Below, piece by piece: positions 25,492 to 34,577 of a stretch of DNA of 64,000 bases. Source of the stretch: Lampropedia aestuarii. GTDB lineage: Bacteria > Pseudomonadota > Gammaproteobacteria > Burkholderiales > Burkholderiaceae_C. The translations under genes were made by a program, and so were the position numbers. Below the pieces are notes generated by a model. The model did not search any database and had not been told where the DNA came from. It was given only the letters and a program-made list of their open reading frames with translations. Each line of letters begins with the position of its first letter. Positions within the stretch are counted from its first letter, which is position 1. The DNA lies in the NCBI RefSeq assembly GCF_004803635.1, contig NZ_SSWX01000022.1, forward strand, positions 1 to 64,000, given 5' to 3'.

Positions 25492-26542
25492 AAAGACGGA
25501 ACAACCAACCTCCAAGAAGCTGCGTGACTCGCGTAAAAAAGGCGATGTGGCCTACAGCAAGGACTTCACTCAAACGGTTTTGATCATTGCCATTTTTGGT
25601 TATTTGTTGGCCAGTGGTGCGCGCATCGTGCAAGACATGATGGAGATGATTTTGCTACCGGCCTCCCTTGGTGGCATGGAGTTCTCTGATGCAGCCAATA
25701 TTTTGGTGACGAAACTGTTGAAGGAGGTCGCGTGGTTGATGCTGCCATTTTTGGGCATTATTTTGGGCCTCGGTATATTGGCCGATGCGATGCAGGTTGG
25801 GCTGGTTCTGGCTTTTGAGAAGCTCAAGCCATCGGCAAAAAAACTCAATGTAATCAGTAATTTGAAAAATATTTTTTCAAAAAAAAACCTGGTTGAATTT
25901 CTGAAGTCGTGCCTGAAAATCGGTTTTCTTTCTAGCTTGCTTTGGATGTTGTTGCGTGATGCCTTCCCGATTCTGAGCAGTATTCCACAAGCTGGTGTGC
26001 AGGGCATGGGGCAAGTCATGGGTGCCTTGATCGGCACGATGGTGATCAATATTGGTCTGGCGTACACAGCCATCGCATTGGCCGATTTCGCTTGGCAGCG
26101 TTACCAACACCGCAAGGGGTTGATGATGAGCAAAGACGAAGTCAAGCGTGAGTACAAGGAGATGGATGGGGACCCCCAAATCAAGCACAAACGCAAGCAA
26201 TTGCACCAGGAGATGCTGCAAGAAGGTGCTGTGCAAAATGCGCGCAAGGCCTCAGTTCTGGTCACCAATCCAACGCATTTGGCCGTGGCCTTGTACTACA
26301 ACCCTGAAGAGACGCCTTTGCCGATAGTGACGGCCATGGGAGAGGGCGCATTGGCCGAGCGAATGAAGCAGGCGGCGCAAGAAGCGGGAGTGCCTGTGAT
26401 GCAGAACATCCCATTGGCACGAAGTTTGGTCGCCGAGGCTCAGGTTGGGCAGTTCATCCCTTCCGCTTTGGTAGAGCCTGTGGCTGAAATATTGCGGCTG
26501 CTGCGTGAGTCTGGCCCGGACGGTATTCCATTGATTGATTGA
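25484..26542 (+). CDS. sctU: T3SS autoproteolytic switch protein SctU
   Basis: 352 residues from the ATG at 25484 (MSEKTEQPTSKKLRDSRKKG, the conserved start of this family); an upstream frame within sctT is not used. Four membrane helices lie in the first 210 residues. The cytoplasmic part contains the self-cleavage site N262-P-T-H ('LVTNPTHLAVALYYN'). Cleavage allows the switch from needle to translocator export. Confidence 0.97.
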   Translation: MSEKTEQPTSKKLRDSRKKGDVAYSKDFTQTVLIIAIFGYLLASGARIVQDMMEMILLPASLGGMEFSDAANILVTKLLKEVAWLMLPFLGIILGLGILADAMQVGLVLAFEKLKPSAKKLNVISNLKNIFSKKNLVEFLKSCLKIGFLSSLLWMLLRDAFPILSSIPQAGVQGMGQVMGALIGTMVINIGLAYTAIALADFAWQRYQHRKGLMMSKDEVKREYKEMDGDPQIKHKRKQLHQEMLQEGAVQNARKASVLVTNPTHLAVALYYNPEETPLPIVTAMGEGALAERMKQAAQEAGVPVMQNIPLARSLVAEAQVGQFIPSALVEPVAEILRLLRESGPDGIPLID

Positions 26543-26556
26543 GAACTTATAAGACC

Positions 26557-26961
26557 ATGTTCACTACCTCCCCCGCAAACACGACCAGTCGCCTGCTGTT
26601 GGCGCAGTATGCCCATGAACTGGGACATGCTGCGCTACCCCAAGATGCAAGCCGCCTGAACCTGAGCATTGACGGCCGTTACCGCGTGCAACTGCGTGCG
26701 GTGGATGCGGCTCGCGTCATGATTCGTTCGCGCTTGGATGCCGTTCCTCCTGCCGGGCCTGCACGTGATGCGGCTTTGCGTCGCATCGGGCAAATGGCGT
26801 GTGTTTCGATGGCGCGTTCACCTGTAGCCTGCGTGATTGATGGCGATGAGGATTCTTTTTGGCTGCACCAGTTGAGTGAGCCCCAGTCACTGCAAGATAT
26901 TGATGCATTGGTGGGGGATTTTGTCAATGAGTTGGCATTTTGGGTTGGCTCTTTGCAGTGA
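26557..26961 (+). CDS. CesT-type T3SS chaperone between sctU and sctC (BscW position)
   Basis: 134 residues from the ATG at 26557, 14 bases after sctU. The pattern of an N-terminal helix ('SRLLLAQYAHELGHAALPQD'), strands ('RLNLSIDGRYRVQLRAVDAA') and a closing helix ('QDIDALVGDFVNELAFWVGS') is that of class I chaperones. In Bordetella the bscW gene occupies the same place between bscU and bscC. Its cargo is unknown. Confidence 0.7.
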   Translation: MFTTSPANTTSRLLLAQYAHELGHAALPQDASRLNLSIDGRYRVQLRAVDAARVMIRSRLDAVPPAGPARDAALRRIGQMACVSMARSPVACVIDGDEDSFWLHQLSEPQSLQDIDALVGDFVNELAFWVGSLQ

Positions 26962-26999
26962 CCTGTGCTGTGTACTGATGTGTCTAGGGCCATACCGCT

Positions 27000-29018
27000 A
27001 TGATGTTTGAATATCCTTTATCTGCCTCGCGCTGGCTGTGTGCTGCGCCACGACCATTGCGGCAACTGGCAGCCAGCATGGCCCTTGGGCTGGCTGCTGT
27101 AGTGGCTCCAAGCTGGGCCAGTCCTCCGCCCTGGACGGCATCGCCGTATAACTATTACGCCACTCGGCCAACCCCGTTAGCGGATGTGCTCAAAGAGTTT
27201 GCGGCCACTTTTAGCTTGACTCTGGACTTGTCTCCTCAAGTGCAGGGCACGGTCAATGGCCGCATGCGGGCAGACTCTCCAACTGACTTTCTCAATGAAA
27301 TGGCCGGCGTGTATGGCTTTCAATGGTTCACACATGCTGGCACTTTGTTTATTTCGCGTGCCGCAGATATGGGGACTGCTTCGGTCTCGGCCTCCGGGGG
27401 GAGCATTGGGCAGTTGCGTGATGCACTGCGCAGTCTGCAAATTCTCGATGATCGTTTTGGTTGGGGTGAACTGACAGATCAAGGAATTGCTCTGATCTCT
27501 GGACCTCCTGCGTACGTGAGCCTGGTGCAGCGCACCGTTCAATCGCTGCCCTTGGTGGCGGGTGGGCGAAAAATTACCGTGTTTCGCCTCAAGTATGCCT
27601 CGGTGCAGGACCGCACGATCACTTACCGAGATCAGACCATTACTTCGCGCGGTTTGGCCGAGGTGTTGCGGGACTTGATCCGCGGAGACACCAGCAGCAT
27701 GTCTATGCCCAATGCGGAAGGTCTCTACCGCATGGCCGAGCCTTTGCGTGCAGGCGTTGCGCAAACGATGCCAGTCTCCGGAGGCCAGTTGCCGTCTGCG
27801 GCGCCATTGGTGAACCCATTAGGCAACTTTGCGCCGGCAGAAGCCAATGAGGCACCTCTGCAGCCAGCCGCGCAGCTGGGGACTGGAGCCGGGAATGTGG
27901 TGGTGAATCGCCAGGCACCCTCAATTGAGGCGGATACGCGCTTAAACGCTTTGATCATTCAAGATACACCGGATCGCATGCCGATTTATGAGGCGTTGAT
28001 CAAACAGCTGGATGTACCGACTGCCTTGATCGAGATTGAGGCCTTGATTATTGATGTCAATACCACTCGTTTGGATGAGTTGGGCATTGCATGGGGGGGC
28101 CGCAAAGGCGGAACTGCGGCTGGTTATGGCGACGTATCAGAGGGCTCAGGCGGCTTGACGATTTCTGCGGCCCGGCCTGGTGCCAATATCAGCACCACAA
28201 CGGCGGTGCTGGACGCAGGCAATTATTTGGTCACCCGTATTCGGGCACTGGAAGGTTTGGGAGAGGCAACCATCCAGTCGAGGCCCTCTATTTTGACGGT
28301 AGACAATACTGGCGCATTGCTGGATCTGTCAGAGACTTTTTATATCCGCACAACCGGAGAGCGCGTGGCAACGGTCACGCCGATTACGGTGGGAACTACG
28401 CTGCGAGTCACACCACGGCATATTGAAGATGAGCAGCATGGCCAGACCATTCAGTTGGATGTAGATATTGAGGACGGCCAAATTCAAAGCAGAGAGGTCG
28501 ATGGTTTGCCCACGGTGCGCCGCAGCAATGTCAGCACGCAGGCGGTTGTTGGCGAGAATCAGACTCTGGTGATTGGCGGCTACAACACGCAAAATAGTAC
28601 GCATAGCAATGAGCGTGTTCCATTGCTTGGATCCATCCCTTTGTTGGGAAGCTTTTTCTCACACAAGGTCGACAACCGTGAAGCGCGCGAGCGTTTGTTT
28701 TTGATCAAACCGCGTTTGGTCACCTTACCCGCTGAGGCAGGTAGAACAACGTTGGCAGCAGGTGCGCGCGCCCCGTCAATGGCCATACCACAAGGGCGAG
28801 AGTTTCCCCATCCAGTTGAGGAAATGCAGCAGGATGCTGCTGGCAATTGGGTTCCAGCACCAAGAGATCAGCCAGTGAATGGCGTTGCGCCATTGGTGAA
28901 CCCGCCAGGCGAGCGTCCGGCACTGCCTGCTTCTGTCGCGCCGGCAAGCCGTTGGGCGCGGGCAGTGAGCGCCAAGCCTGGACGCCGAGAATTTCCGGCC
29001 ACCTATGGAGATCGCTGA
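27000..29018 (+). CDS. sctC: T3SS outer-membrane secretin SctC
   Basis: 672 residues. A signal peptide ends near residue 41 (VVAPSWA-SPPPW). N-terminal N0/N1/N3 ring domains follow (about 55-370), then the secretin channel core with the conserved 'ALIEIEALIIDVNTTRLDEL', 'SRPSILTVDNTGALLDL' and 'ERVPLLGSIPLLGSFFSHKV' stretches. A Pro-rich C-terminal tail is about 80 residues long. It forms the outer ring of the basal body. The 3' end overlaps the sensor/MFS gene by 14 bases, so the regulatory chain is transcribed with the machine. Confidence 0.95.
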   Translation: MMFEYPLSASRWLCAAPRPLRQLAASMALGLAAVVAPSWASPPPWTASPYNYYATRPTPLADVLKEFAATFSLTLDLSPQVQGTVNGRMRADSPTDFLNEMAGVYGFQWFTHAGTLFISRAADMGTASVSASGGSIGQLRDALRSLQILDDRFGWGELTDQGIALISGPPAYVSLVQRTVQSLPLVAGGRKITVFRLKYASVQDRTITYRDQTITSRGLAEVLRDLIRGDTSSMSMPNAEGLYRMAEPLRAGVAQTMPVSGGQLPSAAPLVNPLGNFAPAEANEAPLQPAAQLGTGAGNVVVNRQAPSIEADTRLNALIIQDTPDRMPIYEALIKQLDVPTALIEIEALIIDVNTTRLDELGIAWGGRKGGTAAGYGDVSEGSGGLTISAARPGANISTTTAVLDAGNYLVTRIRALEGLGEATIQSRPSILTVDNTGALLDLSETFYIRTTGERVATVTPITVGTTLRVTPRHIEDEQHGQTIQLDVDIEDGQIQSREVDGLPTVRRSNVSTQAVVGENQTLVIGGYNTQNSTHSNERVPLLGSIPLLGSFFSHKVDNREARERLFLIKPRLVTLPAEAGRTTLAAGARAPSMAIPQGREFPHPVEEMQQDAAGNWVPAPRDQPVNGVAPLVNPPGERPALPASVAPASRWARAVSAKPGRREFPATYGDR

Positions 29019-31638
29019 CCGTACCCCAGCACTGGTTGGGGTGAAAAGCCTGTGCTTGGCTGCGTTGCGCATCACTTTGCCCTTGTCTTTGGTGCTGGTG
29101 TTGCTGTCGACACTGCTGATGTCTTTGCGTATTGAGCAAGCGATCCAGAATCTGGCCAATGAGCGCGGCGGGCGAGCTGCAGCACAGATCAAGGGGCAGA
29201 TTGAGCACGGCTTTAGATTGGGCTTGGGCTTGAATGATCAAGTGAATTTGGCAGGCTTGCTGCGCACTCTGAAAGACCAGGACATGCAGGCGGCCTGGGT
29301 GCAGACAAGCACTGGCGAGGTGTTGGTGTCCTTGGGTGATGCCGCCTTGCCGTTGCGGCTCAATCCAGCTTGGACTGCGCAGCTATTGGCGCTTGCGCCC
29401 TATGAGCTGGCTGCGCTGGATACTCTGGTGCGCACTGCCAGTGGCCAAGTGTTTATGGGGTCTGTGCTCGTGGATGCCGCAGGACTGCGCACGGGGATTC
29501 TCTGGCTCGCTTATGACCGTGAACGCTTGCGCAGTTCGGTTTGGGAGCAGTTGGCGCCGCTATGGCCGTATGCGTTGATTGCCTGGCTGGCGTTATTGCT
29601 GTGTTTGACAGGCTTATTGTGGCTATGGCTGCGCTCTATGGGGCAGCAGCTTGGCCATGCGGCTGATTTCATCCGCAGTGGCAGCCATTCAGCGCCGCAA
29701 GGGTGCGGGCGCTGGCACACCTGGGTGATTGCAAGTGCTGCCATGCTGCTTACCTTGTTGTCGCTGGCATTTTTGGCCGTCCAAGGGCGTGAGTTATCCA
29801 AGCCTTTGTTGCTGGAACAAATGGACAAAAATGCCAGCAGTGTCCTACACACGGTCAGTGCCCAGTTAAGCCGCGCATTGGCATTGGACATTCCTATCAA
29901 TGGCTTGACAGGCATTGAGGCTCTGTTTGCACAGGAACTGGCACAAGCGCCTGAAGTGACTTTTATGGCATTGCAGGGCGTGCATGGGCAGCCTCGGGTA
30001 TTTGTTACCCAGCCTCATGCGCCTTTGCCAGAGCTGGAGCTGGCTCAGCAATGGTGGCAGGGTGGTCAGGGCGACACTTTTCGTCTGCAGCAACAAGTCA
30101 TGCGCATGGACGATGGCACCGCCGTAGCCGAGTTGGATGTGGGCACGCCGCGCGCGCGCTTGGATGCGAATGCACGCAGCATCATGCTGGATTTGGCATT
30201 GGCTGTTTTGGTGGGGCTGGTGCTTGTGCGTGAATTGATGGGGGCAGGCTGGTCGCGCTCTCGTGTGTATCTGTACTGGATCTTTAGCCAAGAGTGGGCT
30301 GGTCTGCAAGGTTGTTTGACGTCGGCCGTGCAGGCAGGGCGCATCCGTCTTGAGCAATTGTTCAATGCACTGCGTGGCTTGGGACGCGCAAATGATGCCG
30401 CCTCCAATACGGTCAGTAGGGTGCGCCTGGTAGTTTTTCTCACGGCCCTCTCCGATGAGCTGTTGCGTCCCTTTTTTGCGGTATTTGCCGCTCAAGCATT
30501 GCCTTGGGATGCCGCGCTTTCGCCGACGACTCTGGCTGGTTTGCCCGTGATGGCCTTTATGCTTGCCCTGGCCCTGGCGCAGCCATTGGGGCCGGTGATC
30601 ACCCGCCGAATCGATCCGCGTTGGGCGATGGCCTGGTGTGCTGTGCTTGGCGCCGTATTGTTGGTGCTGACCGGCATCAGCCGAGACAGCAGCACATTGA
30701 TTGTCTTGCGAGCCGCCAGCGGCTTGGTCTATGGGCTGCTCACGATCATGGCGCAGACCACGATTATGCGCGTGACCAGTGCGTCTTTTCGTGCCCGAGG
30801 CTTGGTGGAGGTGTCCGCCGCCATTGTGGCTGCAGGCGTGTGCGGCCCTGCATTGGGTGGTTTGCTGGTCGAGCGACTGGGGATGCCAATGACTTTTGGC
30901 GTCGCAGCTGCGTGCTTATTGCTGGCTTTTTTCGTGATGGTGACAATGCCGCGGCTGGTACCTGTGGACCTGGGTAATCCTCCTGGGATGGGCGGGATGC
31001 GTGGTCTGCTGGCGGTGCTGACTAATCGAAAGGTGTTGGCCGTGACGTGGCTGACGGCTGTTCCTGCGCGTTTGGCAGCGGTGGCCATCCTGGTGGTGAT
31101 AACGCCGCTTTCATTGCAGGCTCAAGGTGAAAGTGTTGCGGTATCAGGGCGTGTACTGCTTTTGTATTTTTTGGTTTTTATGTGTGTGGCACCGTGGGCA
31201 GCACGTTATTCCGATCGCAGTGGTCGTCGTTTGCCTTGGGTGCTATGGGGTGGGGTGGTTTCTGTGGCTGCCTGCGTGGCCATGGTGTGGCTGGGGGGCG
31301 TTGCAGGCGCAGGGCTTTGCTGTGCATTATTGGGTTTGGGGCAGGCGCTGATGTCTGCGCCCCAACTGGCCATGGTGACAGAGGCTTTTCACGGCGGCTT
31401 AGCGCATGCCAATTCAAGCGGAGCAACCCCCACTCAGGCATTGGCCACATTCCGTTTTATTGAGCGCATTGGCAGCGTTGCCGCGCCGCTCGTGGTCTCG
31501 ATCGCTGTGATGTATTTGGGAATGGTGGGGGCCGTTGCGGTTGTCGGTAGCATTCTGGCAGCCGGCACGGTGTTGATGTGGTTGCTTGTGGGCAGCCCGT
31601 TGTCCTGGGTGACTCAAGCACACTCTGCACGTGTTTGA
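29005..31638 (+). CDS. Two-module periplasmic sensor fused to an MFS transporter domain
   Basis: 877 residues with an unusual order. It runs: membrane helix (about 22-42), periplasmic module 1 (45-185, 'GFRLGLGLNDQVNLAGLL'), helices near 186-210 and 237-260, periplasmic module 2 (262-390, ALALDIPINGLTGIEALF), a helix (393-412), then a complete MFS-like domain of about twelve helices (475-870). The MFS part keeps the loop-like 'ARYSDRSGRRLPWVL'. Module 1 matches the sensor of the gene at 32687 and module 2 that of the gene at 33408. It overlaps sctC, and the chain leads to an RsbU-like phosphatase. I infer that it senses a small molecule or transport state for T3SS control. Confidence 0.75.
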   Translation: MEIADRTPALVGVKSLCLAALRITLPLSLVLVLLSTLLMSLRIEQAIQNLANERGGRAAAQIKGQIEHGFRLGLGLNDQVNLAGLLRTLKDQDMQAAWVQTSTGEVLVSLGDAALPLRLNPAWTAQLLALAPYELAALDTLVRTASGQVFMGSVLVDAAGLRTGILWLAYDRERLRSSVWEQLAPLWPYALIAWLALLLCLTGLLWLWLRSMGQQLGHAADFIRSGSHSAPQGCGRWHTWVIASAAMLLTLLSLAFLAVQGRELSKPLLLEQMDKNASSVLHTVSAQLSRALALDIPINGLTGIEALFAQELAQAPEVTFMALQGVHGQPRVFVTQPHAPLPELELAQQWWQGGQGDTFRLQQQVMRMDDGTAVAELDVGTPRARLDANARSIMLDLALAVLVGLVLVRELMGAGWSRSRVYLYWIFSQEWAGLQGCLTSAVQAGRIRLEQLFNALRGLGRANDAASNTVSRVRLVVFLTALSDELLRPFFAVFAAQALPWDAALSPTTLAGLPVMAFMLALALAQPLGPVITRRIDPRWAMAWCAVLGAVLLVLTGISRDSSTLIVLRAASGLVYGLLTIMAQTTIMRVTSASFRARGLVEVSAAIVAAGVCGPALGGLLVERLGMPMTFGVAAACLLLAFFVMVTMPRLVPVDLGNPPGMGGMRGLLAVLTNRKVLAVTWLTAVPARLAAVAILVVITPLSLQAQGESVAVSGRVLLLYFLVFMCVAPWAARYSDRSGRRLPWVLWGGVVSVAACVAMVWLGGVAGAGLCCALLGLGQALMSAPQLAMVTEAFHGGLAHANSSGATPTQALATFRFIERIGSVAAPLVVSIAVMYLGMVGAVAVVGSILAAGTVLMWLLVGSPLSWVTQAHSARV

Positions 31639-31670
31639 GTATGTTCGGAAAGATGTTCGGAAAGAATCCA

Positions 31671-32690
31671 ATGCACTCTTTTTTTCGCCGTAGCCTGCTG
31701 GTGTTGTGGCTAGTGATAGGGCAGTTGTGGTTGACGTGTGCAGCGGCTCAGCAGACGCAGTTGTCAGCCCCATTCAAAATCGTGATGGCATTGCCACGTG
31801 CCGAGCAAAATATTGAGCAGGCGTTTCGTGATTACTTGCGCAGCCAGCATGTGGATGCGCAAATCCAAGTGGTGCAGTTTTCTGGCTTGATGGAGGATGC
31901 AGCGCAATTAGTCACTCAGGTGCAGGCCTTGCAGCCAGATTTGATCTATAGCTGGGGCACGACCACGACACTGGCACTGGCAGGTCAGGTGCATGGCGCC
32001 AAGACAGGATTCATCCATCAGACGCCGATTGTGTTTACCGAGGTGACAGACCCGGTGGGGGCAGGCTTGCTGGAGCAATTGAATCCGCCGGATCGCAATC
32101 TCACCGGTGTGATTCATGTGGCCCCTGTGGATATTCAGCTCAATGCATTGCTCGCCTATCGACCCTTCAAGCGCATTGGCTATATTGTCAATCCAGCAGA
32201 GCCCAATACGCTCTCGATTGCTGAGCGCCTACAAGAATTTGCATTAAAAATGGGCTTCGAGCTATTGGTTGCAACTATTCCTTTGGACGCTGGCGGGCAT
32301 CCGGATGCGTCAGCTCTGCCATCCTTGATTGGCGGTTTGGCTGCCCAAAGTGCAGATGTGCTCTATATCGGACCTAGTACGTTTTTGGCATTTACCCACA
32401 GGGACCTTGTCACGCGCGCAGCACTAGCGCATCGCCTGCCGACGTTTTGCACAACAGAGAGCGTGGTGCGCGAGTCTTTTTGCATGTTCAGTCTGTTTTC
32501 AAATGGCGCCAATGTGGGCCGGTTTGCGGCTTTTAAAGCGGTTGATATTCTCACCGGGCGCTTGTCAGTGCAGCAGACTCCTGTGGAGACCCTTCAGCGT
32601 TTTTCGCTCTTGATCAATATGCCGGTGGTGCGCTTGCTAGAGCTGTATCCACCTATTTCGCTCTTGAATGTGGCGGAGGTGATTGAATGA
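31671..32690 (+). CDS. Periplasmic ABC-type substrate-binding protein (PF04392-like)
   Basis: 339 residues from the ATG at 31671, which has GGAAAG six bases upstream and begins a clean signal peptide (MHSFFRRSLLVLWLVIGQLW..CAAAQQ). An ATG 30 bases earlier is an alternative. The body fits the ABC_sub_bind family ('LQPDLIYSWGTTTTLALAGQ', 'HQTPIVFTEVTDPVGAGLLE', 'YIGPSTFLAF'). No permease or ATPase gene is near. It sits inside the sensor chain with a four-base overlap to the next gene, so it probably presents a ligand to the neighbouring sensors rather than importing it. Confidence 0.85.
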   Translation: MHSFFRRSLLVLWLVIGQLWLTCAAAQQTQLSAPFKIVMALPRAEQNIEQAFRDYLRSQHVDAQIQVVQFSGLMEDAAQLVTQVQALQPDLIYSWGTTTTLALAGQVHGAKTGFIHQTPIVFTEVTDPVGAGLLEQLNPPDRNLTGVIHVAPVDIQLNALLAYRPFKRIGYIVNPAEPNTLSIAERLQEFALKMGFELLVATIPLDAGGHPDASALPSLIGGLAAQSADVLYIGPSTFLAFTHRDLVTRAALAHRLPTFCTTESVVRESFCMFSLFSNGANVGRFAAFKAVDILTGRLSVQQTPVETLQRFSLLINMPVVRLLELYPPISLLNVAEVIE

Positions 32691-33421
32691 GCCAGGCGTC
32701 GGACTGCGCCCCAGCACGGGTGAATTTTTGGGCTTGCCTTGAGGTTGGCTGGCGCTGGTGGTTGGTGGCGGTGTTCGCATTGGCGCTGCTAGGCATGCTG
32801 CTGCTGAGCGCACAGCGAACGCAGGCTCTGCAATTGCGCCAAGCGCAGTTAGAGGTCGCATTACAGCAATTGCGCGATCGTTTAGAAGTCAATCTGGCTT
32901 TGGGCTTTGAGCTGGGCGACAACGCCAATGCACAGGCATTGCTGGAGGATCTATTGGCAGCCGATGCGTCTTTGTTGTCGATCGAGGTGTTTGATGCAAC
33001 GGCGATTTCACTCTTTAGCACAGACCGTGGTTTGATTGGTGAACAGGTGCCTGGTGTGTGGACGCGCGCAGCGCAGACTTCGCAGCAGCAGGCTTGGCGA
33101 GTTCGTGGTGACGATGCGTTCACGATGGGGCTGCCAGTTCGCGGTTCGTTTGGTGAGGTGACGGGGCAGATCAGCATCACATCGGTGCTGCCCGCCCCTG
33201 TGTCTCGCTGGCCTGTGTTGTTGAGCGTTGCTCTTGCAATGCTGGTCTCGGTGGGTGTATGGCTGGTGCTCACTGCCGTGCTGTTGCGCCGTGGCGCCAG
33301 GCAGCAGGCACAGGCCCAATTGCATGCTGCACAGCAACACCTTAATTTGGTGGACCAGCGTATTGCCCGAGCGTTGCGGCAAATGACGCGCGAGAGTGAG
33401 GCATCACATGATGAGCAATAA
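32687..33421 (+). CDS. Membrane sensor protein, module-1 type
   Basis: 244 residues: a membrane helix (about 24-42), a periplasmic domain (45-175) containing 'NLALGFELGDNANAQALL' at 69-86, a second helix (about 180-202) and a cytoplasmic coiled coil to the end. The periplasmic domain resembles module 1 of the sensor/MFS fusion, even at the same residue numbers. There is no kinase, HAMP or output domain, so it must act through a partner, perhaps the next protein or the RsbU-like phosphatase. Confidence 0.65.
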   Translation: MSQASDCAPARVNFWACLEVGWRWWLVAVFALALLGMLLLSAQRTQALQLRQAQLEVALQQLRDRLEVNLALGFELGDNANAQALLEDLLAADASLLSIEVFDATAISLFSTDRGLIGEQVPGVWTRAAQTSQQQAWRVRGDDAFTMGLPVRGSFGEVTGQISITSVLPAPVSRWPVLLSVALAMLVSVGVWLVLTAVLLRRGARQQAQAQLHAAQQHLNLVDQRIARALRQMTRESEASHDEQ

Positions 33422-34577
33422 CCGTGTGTGGGCCATCTTGGGTTTGGCTTGCTTGTGTTTGAGCGCGGTGATCTTATTGGCCGTGGCGGCCATGCCGCTG
33501 CGCGATCTGGCGATGCGTGAGGCACAAGGGCGCGCCCGCCTGGTAGGCAGTGCTGTCACCGCGCAGATTCAGCATGCGTTGGATCTGAACATTCCTATCC
33601 GTGAGCTGGTTGGCATTGAGAGCTTGTTTGAGCAAAACGTACAGAACTTTCCAGATTTGTTGCGCATCGAGTTGCGCGACCGCAGTGGCGATTTGCTGTA
33701 TGAAGCTGGCCATGCAAGGGCTGGCCTTGGCGCGCCTGGCATTGAAATGCCACTGCATGATCGCCACAGCCAGGCCGGCCAGGTGGTGGTGCACTGGAGA
33801 AGCGTGAATCTATCGGATTTTATTCGCAGCAGTGGCCTGCCTTTGTTGGCTTTGCTGGCATTTGCACTGGTATTGCTGCGTGAAGCATTGCGCATGGCCT
33901 TGACTTGCTATCCGGCTAGTCGAGAGGCGTTAGTGCGCACAGCATGCATGCGCATTCAGGCGGGGGAGTTGGATTTTGCGATTGCGTCTACCGGGCGCCG
34001 CGATTATGACGCGCGTCCGCAATGGTTAGCGGCGCGTTTGCGGCATGTGCGAGAGCAGTATCAGAGGCTAGAGCGGATCACCCTGTCTTTGCTGCGCACC
34101 GAGCCCGATGAGCGAATACGCCAAGAATTGGAGCAGGGCTTACAAGATGCGCGCGGAAATGACCGAATTCAGGTGCAGGCGCAGCTGTGGTTAACAGGCG
34201 CTGGTGCGCAGGCGCGCCAGCGTTGGCATGGTGTGCTGCTGGGGATGCTTGTCTGGCTGCCGCTGGCGATACCCATCGGTGGTGGCATCAGGCTCATACA
34301 AGTGGCGTTGCCTGTGCTGTGCTTGCTGCTTTTGTTGGTGTGGCTGCCCAGTTTGTTAGGCTGGGAGCAAAAAGCAGCATCCCGTGGCATGTTGCTGGGG
34401 GGGGTGTTACTGGGTCCTGGGCTGGCCTTGCTGCTGCAAATGGCGTTCGCTCCAGCGTTTTTGAATGGCACGAATCCACAGGTGAACATGGTGCTAATGC
34501 TCCAGACAGCATTGGCACTGGGTGCTGGACTTTGGCCTGAAAAGTCCCAGCCGAAGGAGGCGTGCGATGTCTCTTAA
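33408..34577 (+). CDS. Membrane sensor protein, module-2 type, with extra membrane helices
   Basis: 389 residues from ATG 33408 (a second ATG follows directly). A helix at about 8-28 precedes a periplasmic domain with ALDLNIPIRELVGIESLF (about 57-74), the same motif as module 2 of the sensor/MFS fusion. A second helix follows (about 142-160), a cytoplasmic segment of about 110 residues, and four more hydrophobic helices near 265-380. It overlaps both neighbours. No catalytic domain is recognised. Confidence 0.65.
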   Translation: MMSNNRVWAILGLACLCLSAVILLAVAAMPLRDLAMREAQGRARLVGSAVTAQIQHALDLNIPIRELVGIESLFEQNVQNFPDLLRIELRDRSGDLLYEAGHARAGLGAPGIEMPLHDRHSQAGQVVVHWRSVNLSDFIRSSGLPLLALLAFALVLLREALRMALTCYPASREALVRTACMRIQAGELDFAIASTGRRDYDARPQWLAARLRHVREQYQRLERITLSLLRTEPDERIRQELEQGLQDARGNDRIQVQAQLWLTGAGAQARQRWHGVLLGMLVWLPLAIPIGGGIRLIQVALPVLCLLLLLVWLPSLLGWEQKAASRGMLLGGVLLGPGLALLLQMAFAPAFLNGTNPQVNMVLMLQTALALGAGLWPEKSQPKEACDVS

